From assembly GCF_001815935.1 (NCBI RefSeq), contig NZ_KV823401.1, positions 1 to 64,000 of the forward strand: DNA of 64,000 bases, written 5' to 3'. Below the pieces are notes generated by a model. That model ran no database searches, had not been told where the DNA came from, and was given only the letters and a program-made list of their open reading frames with translations. Positions 19,886-30,955 of this stretch are shown here, piece after piece; within the stretch, counting starts at the first letter, position 1, and each line of letters opens with the position of its first letter. The translations under genes and the position numbers were made by a program. Source of the DNA: Corynebacterium sp. HMSC04H06. GTDB taxonomy: Bacteria > Actinomycetota > Actinomycetes > Mycobacteriales > Mycobacteriaceae.

Positions 19886-20528
19886 TGCGTCTCTAGTCCT
19901 CCGGCCTATCCTCTCGGTCACTCGGTAACTCGGACGCAGGGTCGGTGTCATTTTTGGAATTACACAACCCGCAGCCCGCCACCAGCCCTTCCGGTCCGGC
20001 CTCACACTGGGCGTCGCACCAGCTCGCAGCGGGGAAAGAAGTTTATCCACAACGATTATCCACACCTGTGTAATTACAGATTTGTAATTCATAGATCCGA
20101 CTCACAAAAATGAATTACACAGGGCAAACACCTCCGGCTCCATCTGTGAGGGGATTTGTGTAATTCCGGTGATCAAACCGCGCACCCCTGTGATCAAATG
20201 ACAAGAATCCGAGTTTGATCACAAATCGGCCGATTTGATCACAGAATGATCACAGCCGAACCCACAACCCGGATCTGCGCTCCGAACTTGTCATTTAGGG
20301 CGCTATCCACAGATCCCACAGCGGTTATTACTACTGCTACTTTAAATTTCTAGAGATCCAACAAAACTAGGGTGTGTGAAAAAGTCCGGCCCCGACTCGC
20401 CTCGCCCACCGAGACGGCCCGGACTAGAATGACAAAATGTCGTTCAACCCGCGGATCGAGCGCGGGTACTGATCGGGTAAGTTGGAAGCACTTACATAAT
20501 TCGCGAATTTCTAGGAGCTAGACCCACC
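19886..20528. other. oriC: oriC, dnaA-dnaN half with DnaA boxes and two short-repeat families
   Basis: No gene in this stretch. Perfect DnaA boxes lie at 20043-20051 and 20056-20064, only 4 bases apart and in the same orientation; CTATCCACA at 20303-20311 is one mismatch off. Two other repeat families are present. GAATTACACA or its complement occurs at 19957-19966, 20067-20076 (one mismatch), 20112-20121 and 20157-20166. A TGATCA core within TTTGATCACA-like sequences occurs at about 20168-20177, 20189-20198, 20214-20223, 20234-20243 and 20246-20254. A TAGAAT -10 for dnaN is at 20425-20430. The region is markedly more AT-rich than its surroundings, as expected for an origin with an unwinding element. 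Confidence 0.75.
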
Positions 20529-21719
20529 ATGGATGATTCCTCTTCCGTGTCATTCCGCGTGGCCAAGGACGACCTGTCCAGCGCAGTCGCCTGGGTTGCT
20601 CGCAACCTGCCAACCAAGGTCACGCAGCCTGTCCTGCGCGCTATGCTCATCACCGCTGACGAGCAGGGACTGGAACTTACCGGCTTTGATTACGAGGTAT
20701 CCACGCGCGTGCGGATCCCGGCGGAAGTGGAAAACCCCGGCCGAATTGCCGTTGCCGGCAAGCTGATCGCTGAGATTGTGGCTAACCTGCCCAACCAGCC
20801 GGTGGACCTGCGCCTAGACGGCAACAAGGTTTTGTTGACCTGTAGCTCCTCTCGCTTCGAGCTGCCGCTTATTCCCCTGGATGATTACCCACAGCTGCCG
20901 ACGCTGCCGGAGATCACCGGCACCATTAACCCGCAACTCTTCGTGGACGCGATCTTCCAGGTCGCTTCAGCTGCCGGTAAGGATGACACGCTGCCGATGC
21001 TCACGGGCGTGCACATGGACATCCAGGGAAAGACCATTCACCTCACGGCCACGGACCGTTTCCGCCTGGCTATGCGCACGGTGGAATGGGAGCCGGAGGA
21101 TGACAGTATCGAGGCCAAGCTCCTGGTCCCGGCGAAAACTCTGCAGGACAACGCCCGCACGCTGGATACCAGCCTGAACACCCCGGTCGAGATTGCGGTC
21201 GGCACCGGTGAGAACATTGGCGGCGACGGCCTGTTCGGCCTGCACGCCGACAGCCGCGAGACCACCACGCGCATGCTGGACGCGGACTTCCCGAACGTCG
21301 CCCCGCTGCTGCCTAAGACCCACACGGCGATGGCCTCCATTGAGATTGGTCCGCTGCAGGAAGCCATCCGGCGCGTGTCCCTGCTGACGGAGCGCAACGC
21401 GCAGATCCGCATGCAGTTCACGTCCGGCCAGGTGATCCTGTCCGCCGGCGGTTCGGATTCCGGTACCGCGGAGGAAACCCTGCCGTGTGCCTTCTCCGGC
21501 GTTCCGGAGCTCATTATCGCGTTTAACCCGAGCTACCTGAAGGATGGCCTGGGCGTGGTGCACACCGACCGCGTGGTTTTCGGTTTTACCGAACCGTCCC
21601 GGCCGGCCATCATGATCCCGGAACCTGAAAACATGCCGGAGGCAGACGCAGACGGTAACTTCCCGACCCCGGAGACCGACTTCACTTACCTGCTTATGCC
21701 GGTTCGCCTGCCCGGTTAA
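20529..21719 (+). CDS. dnaN: DNA polymerase III beta subunit (sliding clamp)
   Basis: Ring-shaped processivity clamp, a homodimer of three-domain subunits. The 396-residue length, the clamp repeats and the C-terminal LLMPVRLPG (canonical MPVRL) identify it. AGGAG precedes the ATG by 10 bases. It opens the dnaN-recF-dciA block, with recF 25 bases after the stop. Confidence 0.97.
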   Translation: MDDSSSVSFRVAKDDLSSAVAWVARNLPTKVTQPVLRAMLITADEQGLELTGFDYEVSTRVRIPAEVENPGRIAVAGKLIAEIVANLPNQPVDLRLDGNKVLLTCSSSRFELPLIPLDDYPQLPTLPEITGTINPQLFVDAIFQVASAAGKDDTLPMLTGVHMDIQGKTIHLTATDRFRLAMRTVEWEPEDDSIEAKLLVPAKTLQDNARTLDTSLNTPVEIAVGTGENIGGDGLFGLHADSRETTTRMLDADFPNVAPLLPKTHTAMASIEIGPLQEAIRRVSLLTERNAQIRMQFTSGQVILSAGGSDSGTAEETLPCAFSGVPELIIAFNPSYLKDGLGVVHTDRVVFGFTEPSRPAIMIPEPENMPEADADGNFPTPETDFTYLLMPVRLPG

Positions 21720-21744
21720 ACAGAAAGCGGGGTGCGTCTAACGC

Positions 21745-22929
21745 ATGTATATTCGCGATCTGGATCTGCGGGATTACCGTTCCTGGCCCAACTTGCACTT
21801 AAAGCTCGAGCCGGGAATCACCCTGTTCGTGGGCCGCAACGGTTTTGGCAAGACGAATATCGTCGAGGCGGTGGGCTATACCGCCCACCTGTCTTCGCAC
21901 CGCGTCAACCACGACGCTCCGCTCATCCGCCAGGGCGCCCAGAATTCCCGTGTTTCCATGACCGCGGTCAACCAAGGCCGGGAGCTGACCACCCACCTTT
22001 TACTCAAGCCCCATGCCGCCAACCAGGCCCAGATCAACCGCACCCGCCTGAACTCGCCCCGCGAGCTGTTGGGCGTGGTCAAGACGGTTCTCTTTTGTCC
22101 GGAGGACCTGGCCTTGGTTCGTGGCGAGCCCGCCGAGCGCCGGGCCTACTTGGACACCATCATCGCCTCGCGCACCCCGCGGCTAGCCGGGGTCAAGGCG
22201 GATTACGACAAAGTGCTCAAGCAACGCAACGCCTTGCTGAAGTCGGCATCGCCGGCCCTGCGCCGCGGCTACCAGGACGACGAGGGCGCCTCGGCGCTTT
22301 CCACCTTGGACGTGTGGGACGGGCAGCTGGCGCACCTGGGAGCCCAGGTGATTGCCGCCCGTCTCGAGCTCGTCGATGCCCTGTCCGAGCTCATCCCCGC
22401 CGCTTACGCGGGGTTGGCTCCCGAGTCGCGCCCGGCGGAGATTACCTACAAGTCCACGATCGACACCAGTGACCGCGAGGTCTTAGAAGCTGTGCTGCTG
22501 GCGGAGTTAGGCAACGCCCGCAACCGGGAGATCGAACGCGGCATCTCGCTGGTCGGGCCGCACCGTGACGATCTCCTCCTGAACCTGGGGCCGCAGCCGG
22601 CCAAGGGCTTCGCCAGCCACGGCGAGACCTGGTCGTACACCATCGCGCTGCGCTTGGCGGAGTTCAACCTGCTGCGTCAGGAGGGAAGTGACCCGGTGCT
22701 GATCCTGGACGATGTCTTCGCCGAGCTGGATGCGAAGCGGCGCCAGAAGCTCGTGCACCTAGCCAGCGACGCCGAACAGGTACTCATCACCGCCGCGGTA
22801 GATGAGGATCTGCCGGACAACCTCGAGACCATCCACCGCTACGAGGTCACCGTGCGCGATACGGACGAGGGCCGGATCTCGGAAATCTCTGCGGAAGATG
22901 ATTCCGTGGAAGACTCGGAGGAGCAGTAG
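21745..22929 (+). CDS. recF: recombination mediator RecF
   Basis: SMC-like ATPase that helps RecA load at single-strand gaps and restart stalled forks. Walker A is GRNGFGKT (about residues 30-37), the ABC-type signature region lies near LVGPHRDDL, and Walker B is [13 protein letters not shown]. The length of 394 residues is normal. Its stop codon shares a base with the GTG start of the next gene. Confidence 0.96.
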   Translation: MYIRDLDLRDYRSWPNLHLKLEPGITLFVGRNGFGKTNIVEAVGYTAHLSSHRVNHDAPLIRQGAQNSRVSMTAVNQGRELTTHLLLKPHAANQAQINRTRLNSPRELLGVVKTVLFCPEDLALVRGEPAERRAYLDTIIASRTPRLAGVKADYDKVLKQRNALLKSASPALRRGYQDDEGASALSTLDVWDGQLAHLGAQVIAARLELVDALSELIPAAYAGLAPESRPAEITYKSTIDTSDREVLEAVLLAELGNARNREIERGISLVGPHRDDLLLNLGPQPAKGFASHGETWSYTIALRLAEFNLLRQEGSDPVLILDDVFAELDAKRRQKLVHLASDAEQVLITAAVDEDLPDNLETIHRYEVTVRDTDEGRISEISAEDDSVEDSEEQ

Positions 22930-23633
22930 TGGCGCGCTGGGTAGAACGCGAAGAATTTGACCCCGACGACCCGGTCAGTGAATTCTTCCACCGCATTCGC
23001 CTGACGGCCAAGAACCCGCCCAAGCTGGCTCGCCGGGCCCGCAAGCTGCGGATGGAACCCGGTCGCGAGGATCTTTCGGTACCCGGCCTTGCCGGCAAGC
23101 TCCTGGGAAACTCGGCGGAGCGTCCAAAACGCGACGCGGACAACGACGCTCAGGACACCGGCGATGAGCGGGATATTCACTCGATTTCCTCGCTCAAGCG
23201 GTATACCGAGATAGACAACTACCAGGGCTACCAGGAGGGCCGTCCTAGTGGCGCCGACGGCCGCCGGGTGGCACGCTCCATCGGAGTCCCTAGCCTCGGC
23301 ATGGCGTTGGGCCGCGAGATCATCGAGCGCGGTTGGCAGCAGGACCTGGCCCACGGCTGGATCATGGGGCACTGGGCCCTGCTGGTCGGCGAGCGTATCG
23401 CCGCGCACACCCGGCCAGAAAAGATCGATAGACAGACGGTCTACATCCAGACCGATAACTCCAACTGGGCCACGGAGCTGCGCTACCTGCAGCGCCAGAT
23501 TATCAAGCGAATCGCCGAAACCATTGGCCCCGATGTCGTCACCGAGCTGAAGATCGTAGGTCCCAAGCAACACCGCAACTACCAGGGCCGGATGTGGGTC
23601 AAACCTCAAGGCTCTCAAGACACCTACGGCTAA
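22929..23633 (+). CDS. dciA: DUF721 protein, DciA-type helicase operator
   Basis: DUF721 (DciA) proteins assist loading or activity of the replicative helicase DnaB in bacteria lacking DnaC/DnaI; the mycobacterial homologue Rv0004 occupies the same site. The conserved domain is in the C-terminal half (about 105-220: GWQQDLAHGWIMGHWALLVGE, then TDNSNWATELRYLQRQII). The first 90 residues are charged and variable. It overlaps recF by one base, and gyrB follows after 114 bases with its own promoter. Assignment to the family is firm; helicase loading in this organism is inferred. Confidence 0.88.
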   Translation: MARWVEREEFDPDDPVSEFFHRIRLTAKNPPKLARRARKLRMEPGREDLSVPGLAGKLLGNSAERPKRDADNDAQDTGDERDIHSISSLKRYTEIDNYQGYQEGRPSGADGRRVARSIGVPSLGMALGREIIERGWQQDLAHGWIMGHWALLVGERIAAHTRPEKIDRQTVYIQTDNSNWATELRYLQRQIIKRIAETIGPDVVTELKIVGPKQHRNYQGRMWVKPQGSQDTYG

Positions 23634-23694
23634 TTTAGCCCTTAAAAGGCGGTTTTAAGGCGTGGTTGCCGGCCTTCCGTAGGGGACCACAGTG

Positions 23695-23700
23695 TAGAAT
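23695..23700 (+). promoter_or_regulatory. extended -10 element of gyrB
   Basis: TAGAAT preceded by TG (TGTAGAAT) lies about 47 bases upstream of the gyrB GTG, in a gap that also has the strong ribosome-binding site AAAAGGAGAA at about 23729-23738. Confidence 0.5.
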
Positions 23701-23726
23701 GGTAAAGGTCTTAAAACTAGCTATAG

Positions 23727-25820
<2,094 letters not shown>

Positions 25821-25827
25821 GGCGGCC

Positions 25828-25863
25828 AACGGCAGTGGGAGTACTACTCCTGCTGCCGTTTTT
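25828..25863 (+). terminator. terminator after gyrB
   Basis: Arms AACGGCAG...GGAGTA and TACTCC...CTGCCGTT pair over about 16 bases with two mismatches, followed by TTTTTG. Confidence 0.75.
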
Positions 25864-25901
25864 GCGTTTGCAGGTGCTGGTGGGACTTTTAGGTGACGCG
25901 T

Positions 25902-26576
25902 TTAGTGGTGACGCAACCACAACAGCACGGCTTTGACGCGGCGGTTGTCGTCCTGGGGGCTAAAGCCCAGTTTCATGAAGACGTTGGCCACGTGTTTGCT
26001 GACGGCACCGGCGGTAAGTACGAGGCGCTGTTGGATTTCGCCGTTGCTCAAGCCTCGTGCCATGAGTTCTAGGACCTCTGTCTCCCGCGGGGTGAGGTTG
26101 GCTATACCGGAGCGGCGCGATTGCAGAAGCGAAGAAATGACCTCGGGATCCACGGCAATTCCACCACCTACTACCTCGCCCAGGGTACGGTTTAGTTCAG
26201 CTACGTCCGCGATACGTTCTTTCAGCAGGTATCCGAACCCGCCGTGCTCGAGTAGGGAATCGAGGTAGCTGGCGGCGACGTACTGGGACAAAACCACCAC
26301 GGGCAGGTTACCGGCCCCGGCAGCCTCCCATTCACTCCGCAGTTCGTGAGCCGCACGCAATCCGTCATCGCTGTGTTCCGGGGGCATGCGAACATCCGTG
26401 ACCACGATATCCGGTTGGATCTGGCGGACCTGCTGTTTGAGCTGGTCGGCATCGTTAGCAGTATGCACCTCGTGCCCGAGTGCAGACAAGAGCTCGCGGA
26501 GACCCTCGCGCAACAGGGCAGAGTCTTCCGCCAGCACGATGGTTAACGGCTGGGTAGAGGAATCGGTTTTAGTCAT
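25902..26576 (-). CDS. NarL/LuxR-family response regulator
   Basis: Transcription factor of a two-component system. The receiver domain (about residues 12-130) has the phospho-acceptor Asp in IVVTDVRMPPEHSDDG and the switch residues LSQYV. The C-terminal helix-turn-helix (about 160-220) shows LTPRETEVLELMARGLSNGEIQQRL, the LuxR signature. Start at ATG 26576, which lies inside the 3' end of the histidine kinase gene (8-base overlap); a longer upstream frame would be entirely within the kinase gene. The divergent ABC exporter pair is the likely target. The stimulus is unknown. Confidence 0.9.
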   Translation of the reverse strand: MTKTDSSTQPLTIVLAEDSALLREGLRELLSALGHEVHTANDADQLKQQVRQIQPDIVVTDVRMPPEHSDDGLRAAHELRSEWEAAGAGNLPVVVLSQYVAASYLDSLLEHGGFGYLLKERIADVAELNRTLGEVVGGGIAVDPEVISSLLQSRRSGIANLTPRETEVLELMARGLSNGEIQQRLVLTAGAVSKHVANVFMKLGFSPQDDNRRVKAVLLWLRHH

Positions 26577-27768
26577 CTTTTCGCTCCTGCAGGTTGCGAT
26601 AGGGCACGGTGAGTTCGAGGCGTGCCCCACCAAGTCGGACATCGGGCAGTAGATTCAACGTGCCGTGCAGGTCAGCCGCCCGTTCCCGCAGTCCCACTAG
26701 ACCGGTGCCGGAGGTGCTCGGGGTGGCCGGCGGGCCTTGGCCGTCGTCTGCGATGGAGACGAGGACGGAGTCTGCCATCCATTCGACGCGCACCGCCACA
26801 CGCTGGGCTTTACCGTGCTTCGTGGCATTGGTCAACGCTTCGGCCACGCAGTGGTAGGCCAGAAGAGCTGAGGTGGCGTCTAGCCCGCGTTCGCGGCCGG
26901 AAAAGGAGCGAGTCGTATCCAGCCCGCTATGCACCAGCAACTCGTCGATGGCAGCCTGCAGGCCCTCATCGTAAAGGACCTGGGGCGAGATCCCGCGGAC
27001 CGTGGCGCGGAGGCTCGCTAGGGCCTCACTCGCATTGTGCCGCGCAGAGCGCAAAGCCTTCTCGGGGTCGCGATCAGACTGCAGCGCCAGTTCTAAGGTG
27101 GATAGATTTAACTGCAGCGCAGTCAGGTATTGCTGCGGTCCATCGTGTAGTTCCCGCTCTATGCGCTGGCGTTCGCCGTCGAAGGCGTCGATGACGGTAG
27201 CGCGCGAGGCGAGCAGAGAATCCAGCTCTCGGTCTGGGCTGAGCAGGACTGAGGTGGCTTTGATGGACAGACCGGTGATACCCCAGCTCCCGTAGAGCTG
27301 GACGATAAACAGCACTATTGCTAGCGGCCAGCACGCCGCGGCGACCAGGACCGGGTTGTCGGTCGACCAAAATCCCACGTCAAACCTGCTGTCGATGGAG
27401 CTTAAAAAGATGAACGGCATGGCAAACAACAACGGGATGAAAAGCACCGCGACGAACCACACCATCAGACTGACTGCGGCTAGCAGAATTTGAATTACCA
27501 GATGAATAAGCTGCGCGCCGTTTATTATCCCCTTTCTTGGCCGGGGAGCGATGTCAATCCCCATTCCACTCGCGCACGCCCGCCCTAGCGCGGCTACCGC
27601 GCGTCCGACAAGCGGGAGCCAGGGCAGCAAAACAACAGAGCAGAGCATCATCGGTAGTGCAGCCATAGCCAGAACAAAACTAATCCCCAGCGCGCGCCAC
27701 GTATACCCGCTAGCCACGAGTTTCCACGGCGCGGGATGAAATCCGGCGAAGACTGATGAGTGCTCCAT
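26569..27768 (-). CDS. sensor histidine kinase (HisKA_3 type)
   Basis: Membrane sensor kinase of the NarX/DesK-like class. The N-terminal 190 residues contain about four hydrophobic segments (for example ISFVLAMAALPMMLCSVVLL). The dimerisation/phospho-acceptor helix contains IERELHDGPQQYLTALQL with the phosphorylated His. The ATPase domain includes SVLVSIADDGQGPP and GTGLVGLRERAADLHG. No large extracytoplasmic sensor domain is apparent, a form common in systems that sense membrane or transporter state. It overlaps its response regulator and is divergent from an ABC transporter 108 bases away, suggesting a self-contained detoxification or antimicrobial-peptide response cassette. Confidence 0.9.
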   Translation of the reverse strand: MEHSSVFAGFHPAPWKLVASGYTWRALGISFVLAMAALPMMLCSVVLLPWLPLVGRAVAALGRACASGMGIDIAPRPRKGIINGAQLIHLVIQILLAAVSLMVWFVAVLFIPLLFAMPFIFLSSIDSRFDVGFWSTDNPVLVAAACWPLAIVLFIVQLYGSWGITGLSIKATSVLLSPDRELDSLLASRATVIDAFDGERQRIERELHDGPQQYLTALQLNLSTLELALQSDRDPEKALRSARHNASEALASLRATVRGISPQVLYDEGLQAAIDELLVHSGLDTTRSFSGRERGLDATSALLAYHCVAEALTNATKHGKAQRVAVRVEWMADSVLVSIADDGQGPPATPSTSGTGLVGLRERAADLHGTLNLLPDVRLGGARLELTVPYRNLQERKDD

Positions 27769-27876
27769 GATGCTTAGAAAGCTTATTAGGTTTTAGCCAC
27801 CAGCACAGTAGAGCTAACTCCCCAACAACTAGGCCACCTAGCGCCCTGTTTTATCCGGCTGCCGCGGAGTGAACTT

Positions 27877-28527
27877 GTGACCATGCAGAAGAAAACGAAG
27901 CCCCAGGCGGATGCGTCACCTGGGCTACACGCAAGGACAGTAACCAAGAAATTCGGGTCGCAGATGGTTTTTGCGAACCTCGACTTAGACATAGCCCCGG
28001 GTGAGTTCGTGGCCGTTGTCGGGCCGTCTGGCTCCGGGAAAACCACGCTGCTCAACCTACTGTCGGGATTGGATACCCCGACCAGCGGTGCCATCAATGC
28101 CCCGAGCCGCCGGCAACGTGCCTTCATTTTCCAGGATTACAACCTCCTCGAGGCACTTAACGTACGACACAACGCGGAGTTGACTAGCCGCCTCATCGGC
28201 CGGAAAGTGAGTAAGGCGGTCGTCGACCGCACATTCCGGCTGCTGGGGATAGAAAGCCTCAAGGAACGCTTACCGCATCAGCTATCGGGAGGTCAGCAGC
28301 AGCGGGTAGCCGTTGCCCGAGCGGTCATCGCGGAAGTTCCCTATATCTTTGCTGATGAGCCCACCGGGGCCCTCGATGATACGAGCGCGTCCGCGGTCTT
28401 GGACTGTTTAGGACAAGCTGCCCAGCAGGGCAGCACCGTGGTGATGGTGACTCACTCCCAGGCAGCCGCTGCACGGGCCGACCGGATCATCGATTTGGGG
28501 AGGGTGTCAGCATGGGACGCGGAATAG
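27877..28527 (+). CDS. ABC transporter ATP-binding protein
   Basis: Nucleotide-binding subunit of the MacB/LolD-like class. Walker A GPSGSGKTTLLNL, Q-loop FQDYNLLEAL, signature LSGGQQQRVAVARA and Walker B YIFADEPTGALDD are all intact. GTG at 27877 or ATG at 27883 may be the start. The last 16 bases overlap the permease gene. Resembles the ATPases of antibiotic- or bacteriocin-exporting pumps (BceA-like), but substrate cannot be predicted. Confidence 0.9.
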   Translation: MTMQKKTKPQADASPGLHARTVTKKFGSQMVFANLDLDIAPGEFVAVVGPSGSGKTTLLNLLSGLDTPTSGAINAPSRRQRAFIFQDYNLLEALNVRHNAELTSRLIGRKVSKAVVDRTFRLLGIESLKERLPHQLSGGQQQRVAVARAVIAEVPYIFADEPTGALDDTSASAVLDCLGQAAQQGSTVVMVTHSQAAAARADRIIDLGRVSAWDAE

Positions 28528-29792
28528 CCTATGTCTTGTACAGTGAATTCGTCGCTAGCGCTTGGTCCTGGGTGGCGGTCGCGGTGTCCATGGCGATGGG
28601 AGGATTAAGCGCTGCACTAGCCCTGTTGCTCTTGGATGCCGGCGGTGATGAGGCTGGTGCCCTGGGCGGCAGCATCTTGGGGATGGCGGTACTGGTGATT
28701 GTGGCAGTGAGCTTCTCACAGCTTCGGCTGATTATCACCGAGCGAGCATATACCTTTGCGCGTTGGAAGCTTATCGGGATGCCAGGATGGCTGGTTTTTA
28801 CCCTGTTGGGCGTGCTCATCATGGCCGTGTGCCTCTTCGGGGCTTTCCTAGGCGCCCAGCAGGCCCACTGGTTTGTCGAGCCCGCGCTGGAGCAGTTGCG
28901 TGCCGACGGAATCCCGCTCGGTAACCCTTCCGAAGATTTTCCCGCGGAAGCTATTGCAACGTGGGTCTGCGCCGGTGCGGGAATCGTCGGCGGGTGGTTG
29001 CCACTATGGCGGGTCGCACGGAGAGATCCGGCTCGCGTCCCACCTTTCCCAGAAACGGAGGCTGGCCCGTGGGCGAGAACCTGGCGGGTCGGCCGTGCGG
29101 TTATCGCCTACGGCTTGTTGGCCGCCTTAATCTATCCGGCCGTAGCTAGGAAGATCTCTGAGCCGGACGAGGTGATGTCCTGGGGAATGGGCCTTATTAT
29201 GGCTTTCGTCGTCCTCGGGGGATGGTGGGTACCGTCCCTCATGCAGCTGACCCGCGCGGGGCGGCTGGCCGGGCCTCTGGCACAGCTCGCGGCTGCCAAC
29301 CTGCGGGCCCGGGTGCGTTTTGCGGCCCCGCAGATCGTGCCGTGGGTGTTAATCGGCACGTTGTTTTTCGGCGTTGGTTCGGCGCTCCGGATTGGGGGCG
29401 CAGAGCAGGGCGCAAGCTATAGCAGTCCTGGCGTTTTTGTCGTCGTCCTGGCTCCAGTGTTGGGGCCCGCGCTTGTGGCTGCGTGCGTCATCCCCTTGCT
29501 CTTGCGGCGCCGAATAAGCAGGGATGCTCGCGGCTTGTTCCTATCCGGAGCGGGCCGCGGCGAGCACTCCATCCTCCAAATGTGGGAGGCGGCATATCTA
29601 ACAGCAGCAACGGCTCTGACCGTCTTGGTGCTGGGTATTATCGTCGTCGCACCCTTCCAGGCCTCCCTGAGTCATGGTTTTTTCCCTTCGGGTTGGTGGA
29701 GCCAGCTGTGGTGGAGCCCCTTCATCATCGTGATGGGAGCGATGTTCCTGGTGACCGCAGCGATAAGAATTGCGGTTAGCCGCGCGTCTTAA
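28512..29792 (+). CDS. ABC transporter permease
   Basis: A 426-residue polytopic membrane protein with about eight to ten hydrophobic segments and no recognisable catalytic motif, starting inside the 3' end of the ATPase gene. Its small size and arrangement suggest an FtsX/MacB-superfamily permease of an efflux or flipping pump. Its stop codon (TAA) overlaps the stop of the convergent downstream gene within TTAA at 29789-29792. Together with the divergent two-component system it forms a four-gene cassette inserted between gyrB and gyrA. Confidence 0.75.
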   Translation: MGRGIAYVLYSEFVASAWSWVAVAVSMAMGGLSAALALLLLDAGGDEAGALGGSILGMAVLVIVAVSFSQLRLIITERAYTFARWKLIGMPGWLVFTLLGVLIMAVCLFGAFLGAQQAHWFVEPALEQLRADGIPLGNPSEDFPAEAIATWVCAGAGIVGGWLPLWRVARRDPARVPPFPETEAGPWARTWRVGRAVIAYGLLAALIYPAVARKISEPDEVMSWGMGLIMAFVVLGGWWVPSLMQLTRAGRLAGPLAQLAAANLRARVRFAAPQIVPWVLIGTLFFGVGSALRIGGAEQGASYSSPGVFVVVLAPVLGPALVAACVIPLLLRRRISRDARGLFLSGAGRGEHSILQMWEAAYLTAATALTVLVLGIIVVAPFQASLSHGFFPSGWWSQLWWSPFIIVMGAMFLVTAAIRIAVSRAS

Positions 29793-30235
29793 CCCAGGTT
29801 TCGCTGCAGGATCTGTCCCATGTCGGTGACGTAGGGCTCCAGCAGGCCGGCGGCCTTGCCGCGCAGGCTCTGGTAGGCCTTGGTGAGGGTGGCGTTGTTG
29901 ACCCTGTCGGCGTGTTGGTCGGCCACGGCCAGCAGGCTGTCGATGACTTGCTGGCTGCGCGGGGACAGGAAGACGCCGAAGTCGTCGGAGTTGCTGTTGC
30001 TGAACTCCTGCCAGTAGCCCTCCAGCTCGCCCAGCACGTCGGGCAGCAGCCGGTCGATGGCCTGAGCCAGGACGTTGGGGCGAACCTTCGTGGCGGCCTT
30101 GAGGGCGGCTTTCAAGGCAAAGCCGCTGATGCCGGTCTGGCTATCGATGATCTTATCCGCCAGCTTTTCCAGGTCGGAGACGGTGGATTCCCGGCGGGGC
30201 TCTTTGAGCAGGGGAGAGAGATTGGTTGCGGTCAT
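29789..30235 (-). CDS. conserved hypothetical helical protein
   Basis: Soluble, largely alpha-helical protein of 148 residues with no catalytic motif that I recognise. Sequence highlights are KLADKIIDSQTGISGFALKAALKAA and VLAQAIDRLLPDVLGELEGYW. It resembles small proteins found in other Corynebacteriales near gyrA, possibly the DUF6918 group, but that label is uncertain. A duplicated 53-bp segment begins 9 bases upstream of its start codon. Confidence 0.6.
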   Translation of the reverse strand: MTATNLSPLLKEPRRESTVSDLEKLADKIIDSQTGISGFALKAALKAATKVRPNVLAQAIDRLLPDVLGELEGYWQEFSNSNSDDFGVFLSPRSQQVIDSLLAVADQHADRVNNATLTKAYQSLRGKAAGLLEPYVTDMGQILQRNLG

Positions 30236-30243
30236 AGAAGATC

Positions 30244-30296
30244 AATCTACCGGTTGCTCCCGAGCGCGCGAAGACGCGCGCGCTGAGTTCGGCGAA
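30244..30296. repeat. 53-bp direct repeat, copy A (flanks orphan gene)
   Basis: Runs AATCTACCGGTTGCTCCCGA ... GTTCGGCGAA and matches copy B (30958-31012) base for base except for a 2-base indel. Copy B is the 3' end of the Doc-like gene, so copy A is a detached duplicate of that gene's end. Confidence 0.85.
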
Positions 30297-30523
30297 TTTC
30301 CCGCGTCCAGATTGTCATCAAAAGGCCCTTCTACGCCCACCTGCTGGAGGCGTCGACCATGCGCACGCACCCCCACTCAAAAGAACGTTGCTTTTTCATG
30401 CAATGGCAAAGTAGGTACGCGCTTTATCGGTGCTACGGTTGGGAACAATCGTGTACCACGGGAAAACATACTATGCGCGGAGCTACTCCCCAGTAGCTAA
30501 TCTTCCCTGCCGCGTGTAGAACA

Positions 30524-30949
30524 ATGTCTATGAAAATTGTCGTTTGCGTCATTTATGTCCGCTACCCGGATCACACCGAACCCCTTTGCGGGTTTGTCGA
30601 GTCCGAAGAGACCGCCCGGAAGATTGACGGCTGGTGGCGTGCACAACCCGGTGACATGATAGGAACCTGGGAAGATTTCGAGGTCGAGGTCGATAGCCGG
30701 GACCAGATTCTCTATGGAGTGTTCACAGGCGCACCCACTCCCGAAATCACCGATAGCAGCTTCTGGGACTTTGACCCTATCTGTTACGGGGTTTACACCG
30801 ACCGAGAAGAAGCTGAGAAGGCAACTAAACCAAAGTCAATCTGGGCAGCAAACAACGGCCCCCAGAAATATGTCCTTCCATTTCGTCTGGGTTGGACATA
30901 TGACCGGTACTTCCCCGACGGCAAGCCCTGGCCGCCATACCGGCTGTAG
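30524..30949 (+). CDS. orphan hypothetical protein between direct repeats
   Basis: A 141-residue acidic, Trp/Tyr/Asp-rich soluble protein; no domain recognised. The sequence is rich in aromatic and acidic residues (for example WWRAQPGDMIGTWEDFEVEVD and DSSFWDFDPICYGVYTDREEA), suggestive of a globular ligand- or partner-binding fold. Codon usage is less G/C-ending than in neighbouring core genes, which fits acquisition. ATG at 30524 or 30530 may be the start; TAGAAC at 30517-30522 could be a -10 for a leaderless transcript from 30530. It lies between two copies of a 53/55-bp sequence, so it appears to have arrived as a unit. No mobility gene accompanies it. Confidence 0.6.
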   Translation: MSMKIVVCVIYVRYPDHTEPLCGFVESEETARKIDGWWRAQPGDMIGTWEDFEVEVDSRDQILYGVFTGAPTPEITDSSFWDFDPICYGVYTDREEAEKATKPKSIWAANNGPQKYVLPFRLGWTYDRYFPDGKPWPPYRL

Positions 30950-30955
30950 CGGAGT

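Noticed and set aside
13000..20600. parS sites (TGTTTCACGTGAAACA) expected near parB and oriC
   Set aside because: No full or one-mismatch copy found by eye anywhere in the window. The closest is ACGTGAAAC at 61788-61796 at the cueP start, which is only half a site.
27769..27876. Inverted repeat CTAGG-N3-CCTAG (27831 region) as operator of the sensor-ABC cassette
   Set aside because: Only 5-base arms; too short to separate from chance without comparison.
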